This document shows positions 16,501 through 24,584 of a stretch of 39,677 nucleotides of DNA, in pieces (within the stretch, counting starts at the first letter, position 1; each line of letters starts with the position of its first letter). The position numbers were made by a program, and so were the translations under genes. The notes beneath the pieces were generated by a model. It ran no database searches. It saw only the letters and a program-made list of their open reading frames with translations, and was not told the DNA's origin. This stretch comes from Pseudomonadota bacterium (GTDB lineage: Bacteria > Myxococcota_A > Polyangia > Polyangiales > Polyangiaceae), in contig JAEXCN010000345.1 in NCBI GenBank assembly GCA_023402175.1, forward strand, positions 1 through 39,677, written 5' to 3'.

Positions 16501-16978
16501 CGAACTGCTCGCGCTCGAGCTCCCACTTCAGCTCGCCGAGGCGGAGCATTGCCTCCGGCATTTCGCGCGCCTCGCGCGGCGTCTCGGCAACGAACGTCGT
16601 GAGCAGGCCGATCGCCTCGCCGCGAAGCTGCTTGATCTGCGCGACGTCGCGATCGATGCGCGCCTCGAGCTGTTTCTGGAGCTGCGCCCGGAGAGCGTCG
16701 GGGATCTTCGGACCGTTCACCGCCGGCCGACCGCCCGGCCCTGTCAGCGACGACGCGCCCGCGCCCTGCTGCGCGCGCTTCGCCGATCCGGGCTTCTGCG
16801 CGGGCTTGGCGTCGATCGTCTTCTCCGCGGCAGCGCGCACGGTCCCGCCCGCGGGCTGCGCGGGCGCCGTCTCGACGGCCGGCACCGGCTTGCCCTTGTC
16901 CGGCGCACCGAATGCAAGCGCGGGCGCGAGCCACAGCGCGCCCATCATCGCAGCGAGTCCGGTACGCGATCGGAGCAC
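13523..16978 (-). CDS. Large periplasmic TPR protein (AgmU/GltD-like)
   Basis: 1151-residue exported protein. The signal peptide (GLAAMMGALWLAPALAFGAP) is followed by a Pro/Ala/Lys linker, then TPR and TPR-like helical repeats through most of the length (for example ALYVDGFLAYEQGKQDEALA, FKSAWCLWRLGRSDEAAKRF, FRHGRQYYDYGVYDSAVKIW, VVFQMGKAHQNAGRNKEAAD). A Lys/Pro/Ala-rich tail ends it. Size and architecture match AgmU/GltD, a periplasmic part of the Myxococcus gliding complex, and its Nfs paralogue. It heads the run D-E-F. The start is ambiguous: a GTG at 16978 or an ATG at 16948. A TATGAT hexamer at 16987-16992 (minus strand) could be a -10 element, which would favour the ATG. The stop overlaps the next start (ATGA). 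Confidence 0.88.
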   Translation of the reverse strand: MLRSRTGLAAMMGALWLAPALAFGAPDKGKPVPAVETAPAQPAGGTVRAAAEKTIDAKPAQKPGSAKRAQQGAGASSLTGPGGRPAVNGPKIPDALRAQLQKQLEARIDRDVAQIKQLRGEAIGLLTTFVAETPREAREMPEAMLRLGELKWELEREQFVERFKAWEARPVDQRGPTPEPNFQPSRDLFARVLKDYPWFGQYDLALYVDGFLAYEQGKQDEALARFDRILKEYPNSRFVPDAHMARAEALFNGKYDYAAALAEYEKVLQFKNSELYGLAMFKSAWCLWRLGRSDEAAKRFVAVFEITDTEGKKASGVQRKQLDELQSEALKYLVEVFTEDEKNTAQDAYGFLTKIGGDRFAGKVVRALAVQFYDQAHYDRGIEAYELLLKLEPASSDAGKWVLAIAQGYNTVEDWPKLKATYERAVNGYTAGSPWAKTQGDPNVVAETSRTIEKQLKEHALQLHAKAQKDKTSRAEFEGAAGLYTVYLSKFSGEKEAYQVHYYLAEIWFYRLDKPTDAATHYMAAARAIPNAAAEKEPLKTLRHDAIYNAIAALERVRFAELEARKRQKVDTGFQESEADKKFAEALDLYAQLYPNDPALPELFFRHGRQYYDYGVYDSAVKIWGSLLEKFPRSQYALSAGELILDSFNRAKNYENIETWARRLKTAPAFAGEANQKKLDALIVQAVFKQGEQKSQAGDHLGAAKAYLRAAKEFPKDARAAQACVNAELAAQKAGDHSTLKEAAQLVTGKDYRDRPESPQGAWIAATTFQSMGLFSDAAEFDEAIAGLADKEHPSYQKFEHAKDAAFNAVVLRVATGEHDKAIANGNRFLQQHGSSSDADEVVFQMGKAHQNAGRNKEAADLYRRYVSRSKNQDHRVQGFVLLAQALIKNGDEKAADDALKTAVDIGRHRKGELGPEGKYAAAHARYMEGERVLARFDAIQITGDVKQLSQRLKQKAELLAKASKVFLDVVSLGVAEWTTAALYQIGRTYENFAKALRDSPAPSGLSDADKEQYQSQIDEFVVPIEERSLDAYENGWRKATELGIYNQWTAKMREALGRLNSELYPPFKETGFEVRSQGPMPLPALIEAPRRGGEKAEKPASAPKPAAAPTREDKPSSKSGALVPDEEKKPEPPPPAKKPAPKPAPKKGGK

Positions 16979-17078
16979 CGCGGCCGATCATACACGCGGA
17001 GGTCGACCCTGGGGTACCGGCCATTGCACGTTCGCCGCGCATCAAGGGCGCCTGAGGTTGTCGCTCGATGCTAGATGC

Positions 17079-17723
17079 TCAGTAGCAGGATCCTTCGGAC
17101 GAGGACGTCGTAACGGTGTGGCGCAGGGTCATCGAGACGGCGCTTCCTGGCCTGGCTGGAACGACCAGCCGAATCGTTCGCGTGTCGACCTTACTCTGGG
17201 TTCTCGAGTCCTGCTCTTCGTGGGTGTCCGTCACCTCGAGGGTTCCGGCCAGGCTTTCGGTCAGCATGTCGAAACAGGGCGCTGACCCGCCCGCCGGACA
17301 GAACGAAGCCGTGGCCCCGATTTGACCGAGGTCGTGAACGCCGGGTCCAACGTCCGAGAACGCGACGCTGATCACGAGCGTCCGAAAACCAGGACCCCGC
17401 CCGGGTTCTGGGCTCTCGCGATCGTCGCTCCCATCGACTCCCGGCCGCGTGTGCAGCTCGATTTCGAGCCCCTCGACTCGGCCGTCCTGACGACTTCGGG
17501 GATGCACCTGGACGACCGTCGCGTCGACCCCGGCGCCCTCGCGATCGCGCAGGTCGGCGTCTCCCTCGGCGCGCTCGTCACGCGTGGAGTAGGGCTCGTC
17601 GTGCCACTTGTATCCCTGTCCGATCCCGCAGCCGCACCGCTGCGCGTCTTCATCGCAGCCAAGGAGCCCAATCAATGCCACGGCAATGGCCGCGGTCCTG
17701 CCGACCAAGGAAGGTGAGCGCAT
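17079..17723 (-). CDS. Hypothetical lipoprotein at end of ECF-linked array
   Basis: 214 residues from the ATG at 17723; a TTG at 17762 is possible but would spoil the signal. The N-terminus MRSPSLVGRTAAIAVALIG leads to lipobox LLGC and a short Cys-containing stretch (RCGCGIGQGY). The remainder is predicted beta-rich, with a region FRTLVISVAFSDVGPGVHDL and a last half containing DTHEEQDSRTQSKVDTRT and IRLVVPARPG. No known domain was recognised. It lies 91 bp after the IgGFc-binding-type gene, a wider gap than others in the array. TAGAAT at 17735-17740 (minus strand) could be a -10 element, so it may have its own promoter. Confidence 0.75.
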   Translation of the reverse strand: MRSPSLVGRTAAIAVALIGLLGCDEDAQRCGCGIGQGYKWHDEPYSTRDERAEGDADLRDREGAGVDATVVQVHPRSRQDGRVEGLEIELHTRPGVDGSDDRESPEPGRGPGFRTLVISVAFSDVGPGVHDLGQIGATASFCPAGGSAPCFDMLTESLAGTLEVTDTHEEQDSRTQSKVDTRTIRLVVPARPGSAVSMTLRHTVTTSSSEGSCY

Positions 17724-17814
17724 GTGTTGGCAGCATTCTACGGCGCACGACCCGACCGCCAACTGACACGACCTGACGTCTCTCGCGCTCGTGTTCGTCG
17801 CCGCCCCGCGCTGG

Positions 17815-19593
17815 TCAGTGCACGACGAGCGGGCGCTGGACGAGCGTGCGCTGCGCGAGGCCGCCGACGAGCGCGTAGCTCGCGGCGTAGGCCGTTCCCC
17901 AGAGCGTCGCCGTGAAGGGGCTCTTGCTCGACATGTGATGGAGCCCGTAGCCGCAAGTGCCGGCGCCGACCGCCTGCGTCTTTCCTTCCACCGTGAGGGA
18001 GAAGCGCGCGTACTCGAAGCGGCCCTCGGTCCCGAGCGGAAGGAAGCCCGAGATCGGCCCGCCGGCGCATTCGAGGTTCACGTCCTCGAAGCCTCTCGGT
18101 CCGCGCTCTCGGATGATCACGAGCGAAGTGTTCGGATAGGTCGGGTCGGCGAAGAACCTGTAGTCGTTGAGATACTGGGCCGAGGCGACGACGTTGACGA
18201 ACTCGGGATCGCCGGTCGTAAACGCTGGCGAGACGAAATTGCATCCGGTCATGTAGCTGGCGACGTAGATCGGATGCTCGGCGTCCTGCGTCCGAACGAC
18301 GAACGGGTCGCGCGTCCAGAACGTAGCGACCTCGCCGCCTGCGAGCTTCGTCGGCGCGCCGGCCGGAGGCGCCGGGTCGTAAATGAGCTCCGTCCCGTCG
18401 ACGGCGGCAACGATCCGGTACGGCGAATTCTCCGAATCCCCGAGCCGGGGCAGATGCCCCACCACGGCGTATTCCGATCCCCATTGCGCGAACGACGGGA
18501 TCTGCTGCTGCGCCGTATCACAAGCCAGCGTGTCCTCCGGCAGCCACATGCAGGAGTGTGCGCCGAACACCGTCGTCGGCTTCGACGACGTGACGATGCT
18601 CCCGGTGAGCTCCTCCGGCTGGGCGATCTGGAGATATTGACCGCGGTTGAGCCGATACGTCGCGGGTCCTCCCTTCGGAGCGCCCACGAAATCGCGATCG
18701 TCTTGAATCTGCGCAGTTGGGCGAATCTCGATTTCGGTGTCATCCTCCTTCGCGACGATTTGTACTGCCGGGAATAGCCCGAACCGGCCGTGAGTCGTGA
18801 GGCCGAGCCCCCATGGCTCGATGACGACGTGCTCCGTCCCCCACGTCGAGGTTGGGAGGAGCAACGTGGCGGTTGGCAGCGCGCTGGCGGCACCGCCGAA
18901 CGGAAAAATCGTCGACGCGTTCACCGGGACGGACGTGATGAGGTGGAACGACGTGCTCGTTCCACGGATGATCCTATCCGGATTCTCCGTCGTCGCCGCA
19001 CGGACCCCCGCCGGACATTTGATGTGATCGGTCCCCTCAGGATCGGACAGGAAGACGACGACCGCTTCGCCCGGTGCGATCGGCCCCTCGTGGGGAGCAA
19101 GCGTCGTGTCCCCTTGTTTCAGGGTGTAGATGGATCCGGTGAGATCGAGCTCCTGATTGCCATACTCCAGACGGACGGTGCTCGGCGTCGCTGAGACGTT
19201 GACGAGATACGCTGCGTAGCAGCCAGTCTTGCCCGGCGGGTCGATATTGATCGCGCTGTAGAGCGGCGGCGGCTGGAAATAGAACTCGCAGCCGCGCGAG
19301 CCTTTCTCGCGCTCTGCAGCGGTACACGGGTCCAAACATTCGGCGCCCCCACACGCGAGCTCGGGGGGACACGTCGTGACGACTTCTTCGGTGCAGTCGT
19401 TGACGATGGATCGCGAGTCGTACGAACAGCGCACGCGATCGCACGAATCGTCGCCCGCCTCGATGCCGGCATCGGGAAATGTCTCGACCGAAGACGGAGC
19501 GAAGCCCCGGTCCCTACCAGTGCACGCGCCCACCGCGCCCACCGCGATGAAGCCGAGCACGACGAAACGAGGGCGCAACAACGAAACGATCAT
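17815..19593 (-). CDS. IgGFc-binding-domain-like lipoprotein
   Basis: 592-residue surface lipoprotein. The ATG at 19593 (MIVSLLRPRFVVLG) gives a clean signal ending VGAVGAC, has GGAG five bases upstream, and overlaps the RCC1 gene stop as ATGA. A Cys-rich stretch (about 45-105) with CSYDSRSIVNDC and CPPELACGGAECLDPC precedes a large beta-rich domain. That domain matches the bacterial IgGFc-binding N-terminal type: YSAINIDPPGKTGCYAAYLV, TSFHLITSVPVNASTIFPFG, LTGSIVTSSKPTTVFGAHSC, a pattern of reported-value adhesin-like repeats. The family name comes from a mucin-like eukaryotic protein; antibody binding by bacterial members is not implied. It is probably displayed at the surface. Co-transcribed with the upstream RCC1 gene. 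Confidence 0.85.
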   Translation of the reverse strand: MIVSLLRPRFVVLGFIAVGAVGACTGRDRGFAPSSVETFPDAGIEAGDDSCDRVRCSYDSRSIVNDCTEEVVTTCPPELACGGAECLDPCTAAEREKGSRGCEFYFQPPPLYSAINIDPPGKTGCYAAYLVNVSATPSTVRLEYGNQELDLTGSIYTLKQGDTTLAPHEGPIAPGEAVVVFLSDPEGTDHIKCPAGVRAATTENPDRIIRGTSTSFHLITSVPVNASTIFPFGGAASALPTATLLLPTSTWGTEHVVIEPWGLGLTTHGRFGLFPAVQIVAKEDDTEIEIRPTAQIQDDRDFVGAPKGGPATYRLNRGQYLQIAQPEELTGSIVTSSKPTTVFGAHSCMWLPEDTLACDTAQQQIPSFAQWGSEYAVVGHLPRLGDSENSPYRIVAAVDGTELIYDPAPPAGAPTKLAGGEVATFWTRDPFVVRTQDAEHPIYVASYMTGCNFVSPAFTTGDPEFVNVVASAQYLNDYRFFADPTYPNTSLVIIRERGPRGFEDVNLECAGGPISGFLPLGTEGRFEYARFSLTVEGKTQAVGAGTCGYGLHHMSSKSPFTATLWGTAYAASYALVGGLAQRTLVQRPLVVH

Positions 19594-20906
19594 GGTAGCT
19601 CCACCGGCAGCGGCGACGGGTTCTTCGTAAAGGGCTTTTTCTGTCCGCGCTGACCGAATGCGTCGTCTCCCCAGCAATAGATGCGGCCGCTCACGCCGAG
19701 CGCGCAGCTCGTACGGGCCGTTGCTTGCACGCGGACGATCGGCTCGGGAAGGTTCGACACCTCCACAGCCAGATCACGGAACACCTGCGTTCCGTCACCC
19801 GCCTGTCCGTAGTCATTCTCGCCCCAGCAATAGACCTTCCCCCTGGGCGTGACCGCGCAGCCACGGCCGAAGTGACCGTCGCCAAAGTCGCCGAGCGCGA
19901 CGTCGACTGCGCGCGGAACGCCCGTAATCGGAAGCGGCAGAATGGCGCCGTCGGCGGGGTCCCGGCCGTACCCCCAGCAGCCGGGCACGGCGCCAGAGAG
20001 GACGCAGCCTCCATACCCACCAGAGACGTGCGTCGCATGATCGACCGCGATGCGGCCAGGATTGGGATCGGGCTTCAGCTCCGTCGCTCGACCGATCAGC
20101 GGGGTGCGCCCCCAGCTCAGCACCTCACCATTCGCTCGGCGGGCGATGACGGCGTGGACGGTGACGGTCGGCGGCGGCAACCACGGAAAAGGTGACGTTC
20201 CGAGGGCCGTGCCACGCGCAATCGCGATGTCGTCGACCGGACCATCGATCGGGACGATCGTCGGCGGCACGTCCTCTCCGATGCCGGCGCCGGCGTATGC
20301 GAGGACACCGTCCTCGCCATTTTTCCCCCAGCAAGCGACCCTCCCGTCGGTCAAGACGGCACAGCCGAAGCCATCGCCGCCGCGCACCGAACGCACGGCC
20401 GGACGAGAGGCCTCGTCCCATGCCGGTGCCTGTGCAGGTCCCCAGCAAGCGACCTTGCCGTCGCCGTCGACGGCGCAGGTACGATCCAGCGCGACGGCCT
20501 TCGTCACGCCGTCCACGGGCGCGGCCGTCGCGTTCCACGAGCCGGCATCTCGACCGAGCTCGCCGTTTGCGTTGCGTCCCCAGCACACGACACGCCCGTC
20601 GTCGAGGAGCGCGCAGAAGCTCTCCAACCACGACGCGGAGAGCTCGCGCGCGCACGGCGTCACGGTGCAGGTGACCTCGGGGCGAGCGACGTCGTCTGGA
20701 ACGTCTGTCCGAGCGTCGACCGAGGCGTCGTAGCCCGAGGGCCCGGCGTCCGGCCGTGGCGTAGCCGCGTCGGCGAGATCCGGCCCGCCGCCCGCTGGCT
20801 CGTCGCTGCAGCTCGACGCGACACCGAGCAAGAGGAGGGCTACCGCCGCGCGTGGAAGCACGCGGCGGAACGCGATGTGCTCAGTCGATCGTCTTGTGGA
20901 AAACAT
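19590..20906 (-). CDS. RCC1-repeat (beta-propeller) lipoprotein
   Basis: 438 residues with a lipoprotein signal ending LLLLGVASSC, then an Asp/Ala/Pro linker. About six RCC1-type repeats follow, each with the bacterial signature C-A-x-x-x-x-G-x-V-x-C-W-G (CALLDDGRVVCWGRNANGEL, CAVDGDGKVACWG, CAVLTDGRVACWGKNGEDG, CAVTPRGKVYCWGENDYGQA, CALGVSGRIYCWGDDAFGQ). Together they should form a seven-bladed propeller; one blade (SGAVPGCWGYGRDP) is degenerate. RCC1 lipoproteins are frequent in myxobacteria and their function is not known. The ATG at 20906 has GGGAG about six bases upstream and overlaps the previous gene by 26 bases. The next gene overlaps its stop as ATGA. Confidence 0.9.
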   Translation of the reverse strand: MFSTRRSTEHIAFRRVLPRAAVALLLLGVASSCSDEPAGGGPDLADAATPRPDAGPSGYDASVDARTDVPDDVARPEVTCTVTPCARELSASWLESFCALLDDGRVVCWGRNANGELGRDAGSWNATAAPVDGVTKAVALDRTCAVDGDGKVACWGPAQAPAWDEASRPAVRSVRGGDGFGCAVLTDGRVACWGKNGEDGVLAYAGAGIGEDVPPTIVPIDGPVDDIAIARGTALGTSPFPWLPPPTVTVHAVIARRANGEVLSWGRTPLIGRATELKPDPNPGRIAVDHATHVSGGYGGCVLSGAVPGCWGYGRDPADGAILPLPITGVPRAVDVALGDFGDGHFGRGCAVTPRGKVYCWGENDYGQAGDGTQVFRDLAVEVSNLPEPIVRVQATARTSCALGVSGRIYCWGDDAFGQRGQKKPFTKNPSPLPVELP

Positions 20907-22197
20907 ACGACTCTCCCGCTACCCAGACGTCGTCGCTCCGCGTCCCGCGGACGACACGAAACTGTGTCGCTAGCGGAAGGCCCTCGAACGCCACCGTCGA
21001 AATTTCCCAGCCGCCGCCGCCCGCCCAGAGGTTGCGACCTCGGCTCACTTTGCTGAAGCCCGCCAGGTAGAGATCGTCGGCGGACGCGCCCCAGATCGAT
21101 CGCCGATCCCTGGCGGGGATCTGAGGGTCGAAGGGCATGTCGTGCTGAGCGATATCCAGGCCTCCGTCAGGGAGGTGCCGCATCCGCGCGACGATGTAGC
21201 CGTCGATGGCCTCGGCGAACGTGACGAGCTCGTTCGGAGCCGTCACCGTCGAGATGTTCGGATACGCGACCAGCGGAACGGCCCCTTCGGGGGGTTCACA
21301 GACTGGCGGCCACGGGCCGAACGGATCCGCCGTGCCATCGACGACCGTCACCCAGGTGCCGCCCGTCTTGTGCGCGACGACGGCGCAGGGCGGAAAGATC
21401 CCGCGATTGCCCGTCAGCCAGAGGTCGTCTTTGCTCGTCCCCGACAGCGAGGAGAACGTCGTATCGGGGGCTGGAGCGTCACCTCCATAGTCGACCGCCC
21501 AGCCGCCACCGTCTTCCGCCAAACGCCACACGCGCGTGTCGGCGAGCGCGTAGACTTCCTGCTCTCCGGTCCCGCGGACGACGGCCACAGGCGTCTGGAC
21601 CGGGATGGGATGTGAGGTCCAGTTCCATTCCGGGTCGATCCCGTTGTTGCCCTGGCGGTGGCCGTGAGCGACGTAGCCTGGGTCGGCGCCCGCGATCCAT
21701 ACGTCCGCGGTATCGGCCCAGACGGACGTGAGCACGAATGGAACTTCGTGGATCACGTGCCACGACGAACGTTCGTACAAGAGGACTGCGGATCGGCCGT
21801 CACGCGATGCGACCGCGACCGCGGCTCCCCCCGGGAGCGGCCAGAGATCGTCGAACGAGAGTTTCGGGTCGGCGTCGGTGGCGCACCAACCGGCCGACGA
21901 ACACGCGTCCCGCAGCAGAGCGTCCGCATTGCCGCCCGCGTCGGCCGCATCGCTGTCGATGACGTCGGGGGCTCCTCCGTCGCCGCCGTCATCGGCGGGA
22001 ATGGTGCCCAGTGTCTCGTCCGAGCCAGCACACGCCGCCACGACCGCCGAGGCAGCCAAGAGGCCAAGGGCAAGCACGCCGGCGCGATGAACCGTAGTGG
22101 GCGGAGTCCAGCGGCGCTGCACGGAGAGAAGCGAGGAGGACCTCCGCTTCCTCCGATTGGAAGGTTCGAAGCCCGAACCGGATTCGAGTGAGCTCAT
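20881..22197 (-). CDS. Propeller-like lipoprotein (BNR/WD-like blades)
   Basis: 438 residues. The ATG at 22197 has GGGAG six bases upstream and overlaps the previous stop as ATGA. A basic N-terminus of about 35 residues precedes a hydrophobic segment and a lipoprotein-like VVAAC. After a Gly/Asp/Ala linker, repeated blades contain the myxobacterial motif S-x-x-D-V/L-W-x-x-G (VWADTADVWIAGADPGYV, GTSKDDLWLTGNRGIF, IWGASADDLYLAGFSK, GTRSDDVWVAGESYVF). This points to a beta-propeller, probably surface exposed. The domain architecture resembles the next upstream gene, so the two may be an old duplication. The ligand is unknown. Confidence 0.85.
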   Translation of the reverse strand: MSSLESGSGFEPSNRRKRRSSSLLSVQRRWTPPTTVHRAGVLALGLLAASAVVAACAGSDETLGTIPADDGGDGGAPDVIDSDAADAGGNADALLRDACSSAGWCATDADPKLSFDDLWPLPGGAAVAVASRDGRSAVLLYERSSWHVIHEVPFVLTSVWADTADVWIAGADPGYVAHGHRQGNNGIDPEWNWTSHPIPVQTPVAVVRGTGEQEVYALADTRVWRLAEDGGGWAVDYGGDAPAPDTTFSSLSGTSKDDLWLTGNRGIFPPCAVVAHKTGGTWVTVVDGTADPFGPWPPVCEPPEGAVPLVAYPNISTVTAPNELVTFAEAIDGYIVARMRHLPDGGLDIAQHDMPFDPQIPARDRRSIWGASADDLYLAGFSKVSRGRNLWAGGGGWEISTVAFEGLPLATQFRVVRGTRSDDVWVAGESYVFHKTID

Positions 22198-23360
22198 GGC
22201 GTGCTCCCGTCTTCCCTCGCCAGTCCGAGGAGAACGTTGTCCCCCGCCACCCAGACGCGGTCGGGTGCGATTGCGGCGATGGCGCGGAGCGTGGGTCGTC
22301 GATCGCCGAGGCCGGCGATCGGCACGCGCGTCCAGCGCTGGCCGTCGTAGTGCATCACCGTGGCGTCCTCGCCCGCGATCCACACGTCCGAGGCGGACGT
22401 CCCGCGGACCGCGTGATACGCGACGGGAGGCACACCTTCGCCGAGCGGCGCGAACACTCCACCCGGAGGGCGATGTTGGACCGTACCGTCCTTGCCGACG
22501 ACGAAGACGTGTCCGGTCGGCTCGGCCCAGACGCCAAGGAGAGAGCGCGACGTTTCGCTGCGCTCGAGCGTGACGACCGGCGGCGATGCCTCGAGATCGG
22601 TCACCTTGTAGAGTACACCTTTGTCACCAGCGACCCAGAGCGTGCCGCCCGCACCATCGAGAGCGTTCATCGTCAGGCAGGTCGACATGGGCGGTCGGTT
22701 CTGGATGACGGTCTCGAGCTCGAGCCAATCGGGCTGCCTGCGCAGCCGCACGAGCCCGACACCTTCGCTCGAGTAAAGCGGCGCGCACGACGTCGCGGTC
22801 GTCGCCCAGACCCACGTGCCCGTCGGCTCGCTGAACAGGGCGGTCACGGGCAAGTTGTTCCAGAAGAAGTAGGTCGGGCCGCCCGCCTGATGCTCGGTCC
22901 ACCCCGTCGCGCTTCCGCTCGCCTCGCGGATGAACACCCCCTCGACGGAGCTTGCCGTCCACACGTCGCCGCCGAGCCTCGCGATGCCACGAAGCGTGTC
23001 CGGCGACCCGACGCCGCTCCGACGCCATGAGCCGGAGGTGTAGTCGACGACGGATCCGTAGCTCCCGACCGCAGTGACTTCATCGCCGTGCACACCGAAC
23101 GCGAAGAGGACGGTCCGCGGATCGAGCGCGTCGACGCTGACGGTGCAGAGCGCCCCTTTGGAGCAGCTGGCCGGGAACCACGCGCAATCGGAACAGCCGC
23201 CGTCGGTCTCCGTGGGTCCTGCGTCGCCGTTGGTGCCCTCGAGAGCATCGACTCCGGCATCGTCGGGGGCTCGCGAAGGAGCCGCTCCCTCGGCCTCGGC
23301 GCAGGCCAGCGGCAGAACGCCGAGCAGCGCGCTCACGCCAAGCAGAAGAATCGCCTTCAT
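22194..23360 (-). CDS. Propeller-like lipoprotein (paralogue of its neighbour)
   Basis: 388 residues. The ATG at 23360 (MKAILLLGVSALLGVLPLAC) has an ideal lipoprotein signal, GGAGG upstream, and an ATGA overlap with the Cys-rich gene. An Asp/Ala/Thr-rich linker and a four-Cys cluster (GGCSDCAWFPASCSKGALC) precede propeller blades with the motif D-V-W-x-A (RLGGDVWTASSVEGVFIREA, GGTLWVAGDKGVLYKV, GTSASDVWIAGEDATVMHYD, APDRVWVAGDNVLLGL). Signal, linker, Cys cluster and blades are laid out as in the gene just downstream. No catalytic residues are recognisable; a ligand-binding or display role is inferred. Confidence 0.87.
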   Translation of the reverse strand: MKAILLLGVSALLGVLPLACAEAEGAAPSRAPDDAGVDALEGTNGDAGPTETDGGCSDCAWFPASCSKGALCTVSVDALDPRTVLFAFGVHGDEVTAVGSYGSVVDYTSGSWRRSGVGSPDTLRGIARLGGDVWTASSVEGVFIREASGSATGWTEHQAGGPTYFFWNNLPVTALFSEPTGTWVWATTATSCAPLYSSEGVGLVRLRRQPDWLELETVIQNRPPMSTCLTMNALDGAGGTLWVAGDKGVLYKVTDLEASPPVVTLERSETSRSLLGVWAEPTGHVFVVGKDGTVQHRPPGGVFAPLGEGVPPVAYHAVRGTSASDVWIAGEDATVMHYDGQRWTRVPIAGLGDRRPTLRAIAAIAPDRVWVAGDNVLLGLAREDGSTP

Positions 23361-24553
23361 TTTGTCTCGCCCTCCGGGCATTCGGCGACCACACACTCAC
23401 CCTTGACGCAAGGCTGGCCGAGCCCGAGGTTGCACTCGTTACCGCAAGCGCCACAATTTCGCGGATCGGTCTGAAGGTCGACCTCGCAGCCGTCGCCGGA
23501 GAAGCCGTTGCAATCGGCGCGGCCGATCTTGCACAAGAGGTCGCAGACGCCGCCGCGGCACACGCCAGCGCTGAACGGGGTGACGGAGTCGGGCTCTTGC
23601 CCGTACTGGCAGATGACCTCGCATCCGCCGCAGTTGAACGGATCGGTCAGGACGTCACGGCACTCGTGCGCGTTGAGGTTGTCGTTGAAGCACGCGCGCT
23701 GCCCCGCGGGACAACCGCACTGCCAGGTGTCGTCGGACAGGACGCACTTGGAGCCGCTCGGACAAGCGTTGCCGCACGCTCCGCAGTGTTGGTCGTCGTT
23801 GAGGCGCTGCTCGCAGCCGTTCGTCACCAGGTCGTCATCGCAGTCGCCGTAACCGGGACGACACGTCTTCGCGCAGACTCCCGTGGCGCTACCCGGCGGG
23901 GCCACGCACAGCATCTCGTAGTGGAACTCATATGGTGCCGGCGACGGGTCGTCGCAAACAGCGGCACACGCCCCGCAGTTCCACGCGTCGGCCATCGGGT
24001 TCACGCAATTGCCATGGCAATTGATCAGCGGCGGCGGGCAACCACAAACGCCTTCCGTGCACGGCTCGTCGCCCGGACACTTCACACCGCAAGCGCCGCA
24101 GTTATCCCGCGTGGTGAGCGCGCTCTCGCATCCGTTGTCCGGAATACCGTCGCAGTCGCCGTATTTCGGCGCGCACATCATCTCGCATTTGCCGGCCGAG
24201 CAGAAAAACTGGACGTCGAGCCCTGGAACTCCCCGGTCGGTATGGTCGTCTGCAGGGCACGCTGCGCCGCACGCACCGCAGTTGTTTCGATCGTTCATGA
24301 GATCGATGTCACACCGCGCGCGTGAGGTCTCGCAGGTTGCCGTCCCCGCCGGGCATTCAGCGGTCGCGCAGAGCAGTCGTGACGGCGAGGCGTCCCCGGT
24401 ACCTGCATCGGATCCCGTATCGACGCCTCCGAAGCCGCTCGACGAGCCAGATCGCTCCCCGAGATCGACGGCACGCGTCTCCGCCGAACATGCCGACGCG
24501 AGCGCTGTCGCGGCGACGAAGCCGAGCACCACGCCAGTGGTTTTCCACGTCAT
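23357..24553 (-). CDS. MXAN_6577-like cysteine-rich lipoprotein
   Basis: 398 residues. The ATG at 24553 (MTWKTTGVVLGFVAATALASAC) has GGAG eight bases upstream and a good lipobox. After a Ser/Gly/Asp linker come about six to seven repeats of the myxobacterial N-C-G-A-C-G-x-x-C module (NNCGACGAACPADD, DNCGACGVKCPGDE, WNCGACAAVCDD, QHCGACGNACPSG, FNCGGCEVICQYG, RNCGACGNECNLG). GDC-D-G-x-x-x-NGCE segments alternate with them (YGDCDGIPDNGCE, YGDCDDDLVTNGCE, ADCNGFSGDGCEVD). More than 40 cysteines predict a disulphide-stacked rod outside the cytoplasm. It is the first lipoprotein of the array, 31 bp after the anti-sigma-like gene, and coupled to the propeller gene downstream (ATGA). Function is unknown; structural display is inferred. 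Confidence 0.88.
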   Translation of the reverse strand: MTWKTTGVVLGFVAATALASACSAETRAVDLGERSGSSSGFGGVDTGSDAGTGDASPSRLLCATAECPAGTATCETSRARCDIDLMNDRNNCGACGAACPADDHTDRGVPGLDVQFFCSAGKCEMMCAPKYGDCDGIPDNGCESALTTRDNCGACGVKCPGDEPCTEGVCGCPPPLINCHGNCVNPMADAWNCGACAAVCDDPSPAPYEFHYEMLCVAPPGSATGVCAKTCRPGYGDCDDDLVTNGCEQRLNDDQHCGACGNACPSGSKCVLSDDTWQCGCPAGQRACFNDNLNAHECRDVLTDPFNCGGCEVICQYGQEPDSVTPFSAGVCRGGVCDLLCKIGRADCNGFSGDGCEVDLQTDPRNCGACGNECNLGLGQPCVKGECVVAECPEGETK

Positions 24554-24584
24554 GACCAAAACTCCGAAAGGATCGTTTCGACGA

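Noticed and set aside
19590..24553. Cys-rich and propeller lipoproteins as an antibody-binding or contractile injection system
   Set aside because: No sheath, spike, tube or baseplate genes are present; the IgGFc family name does not imply antibody binding in bacteria.
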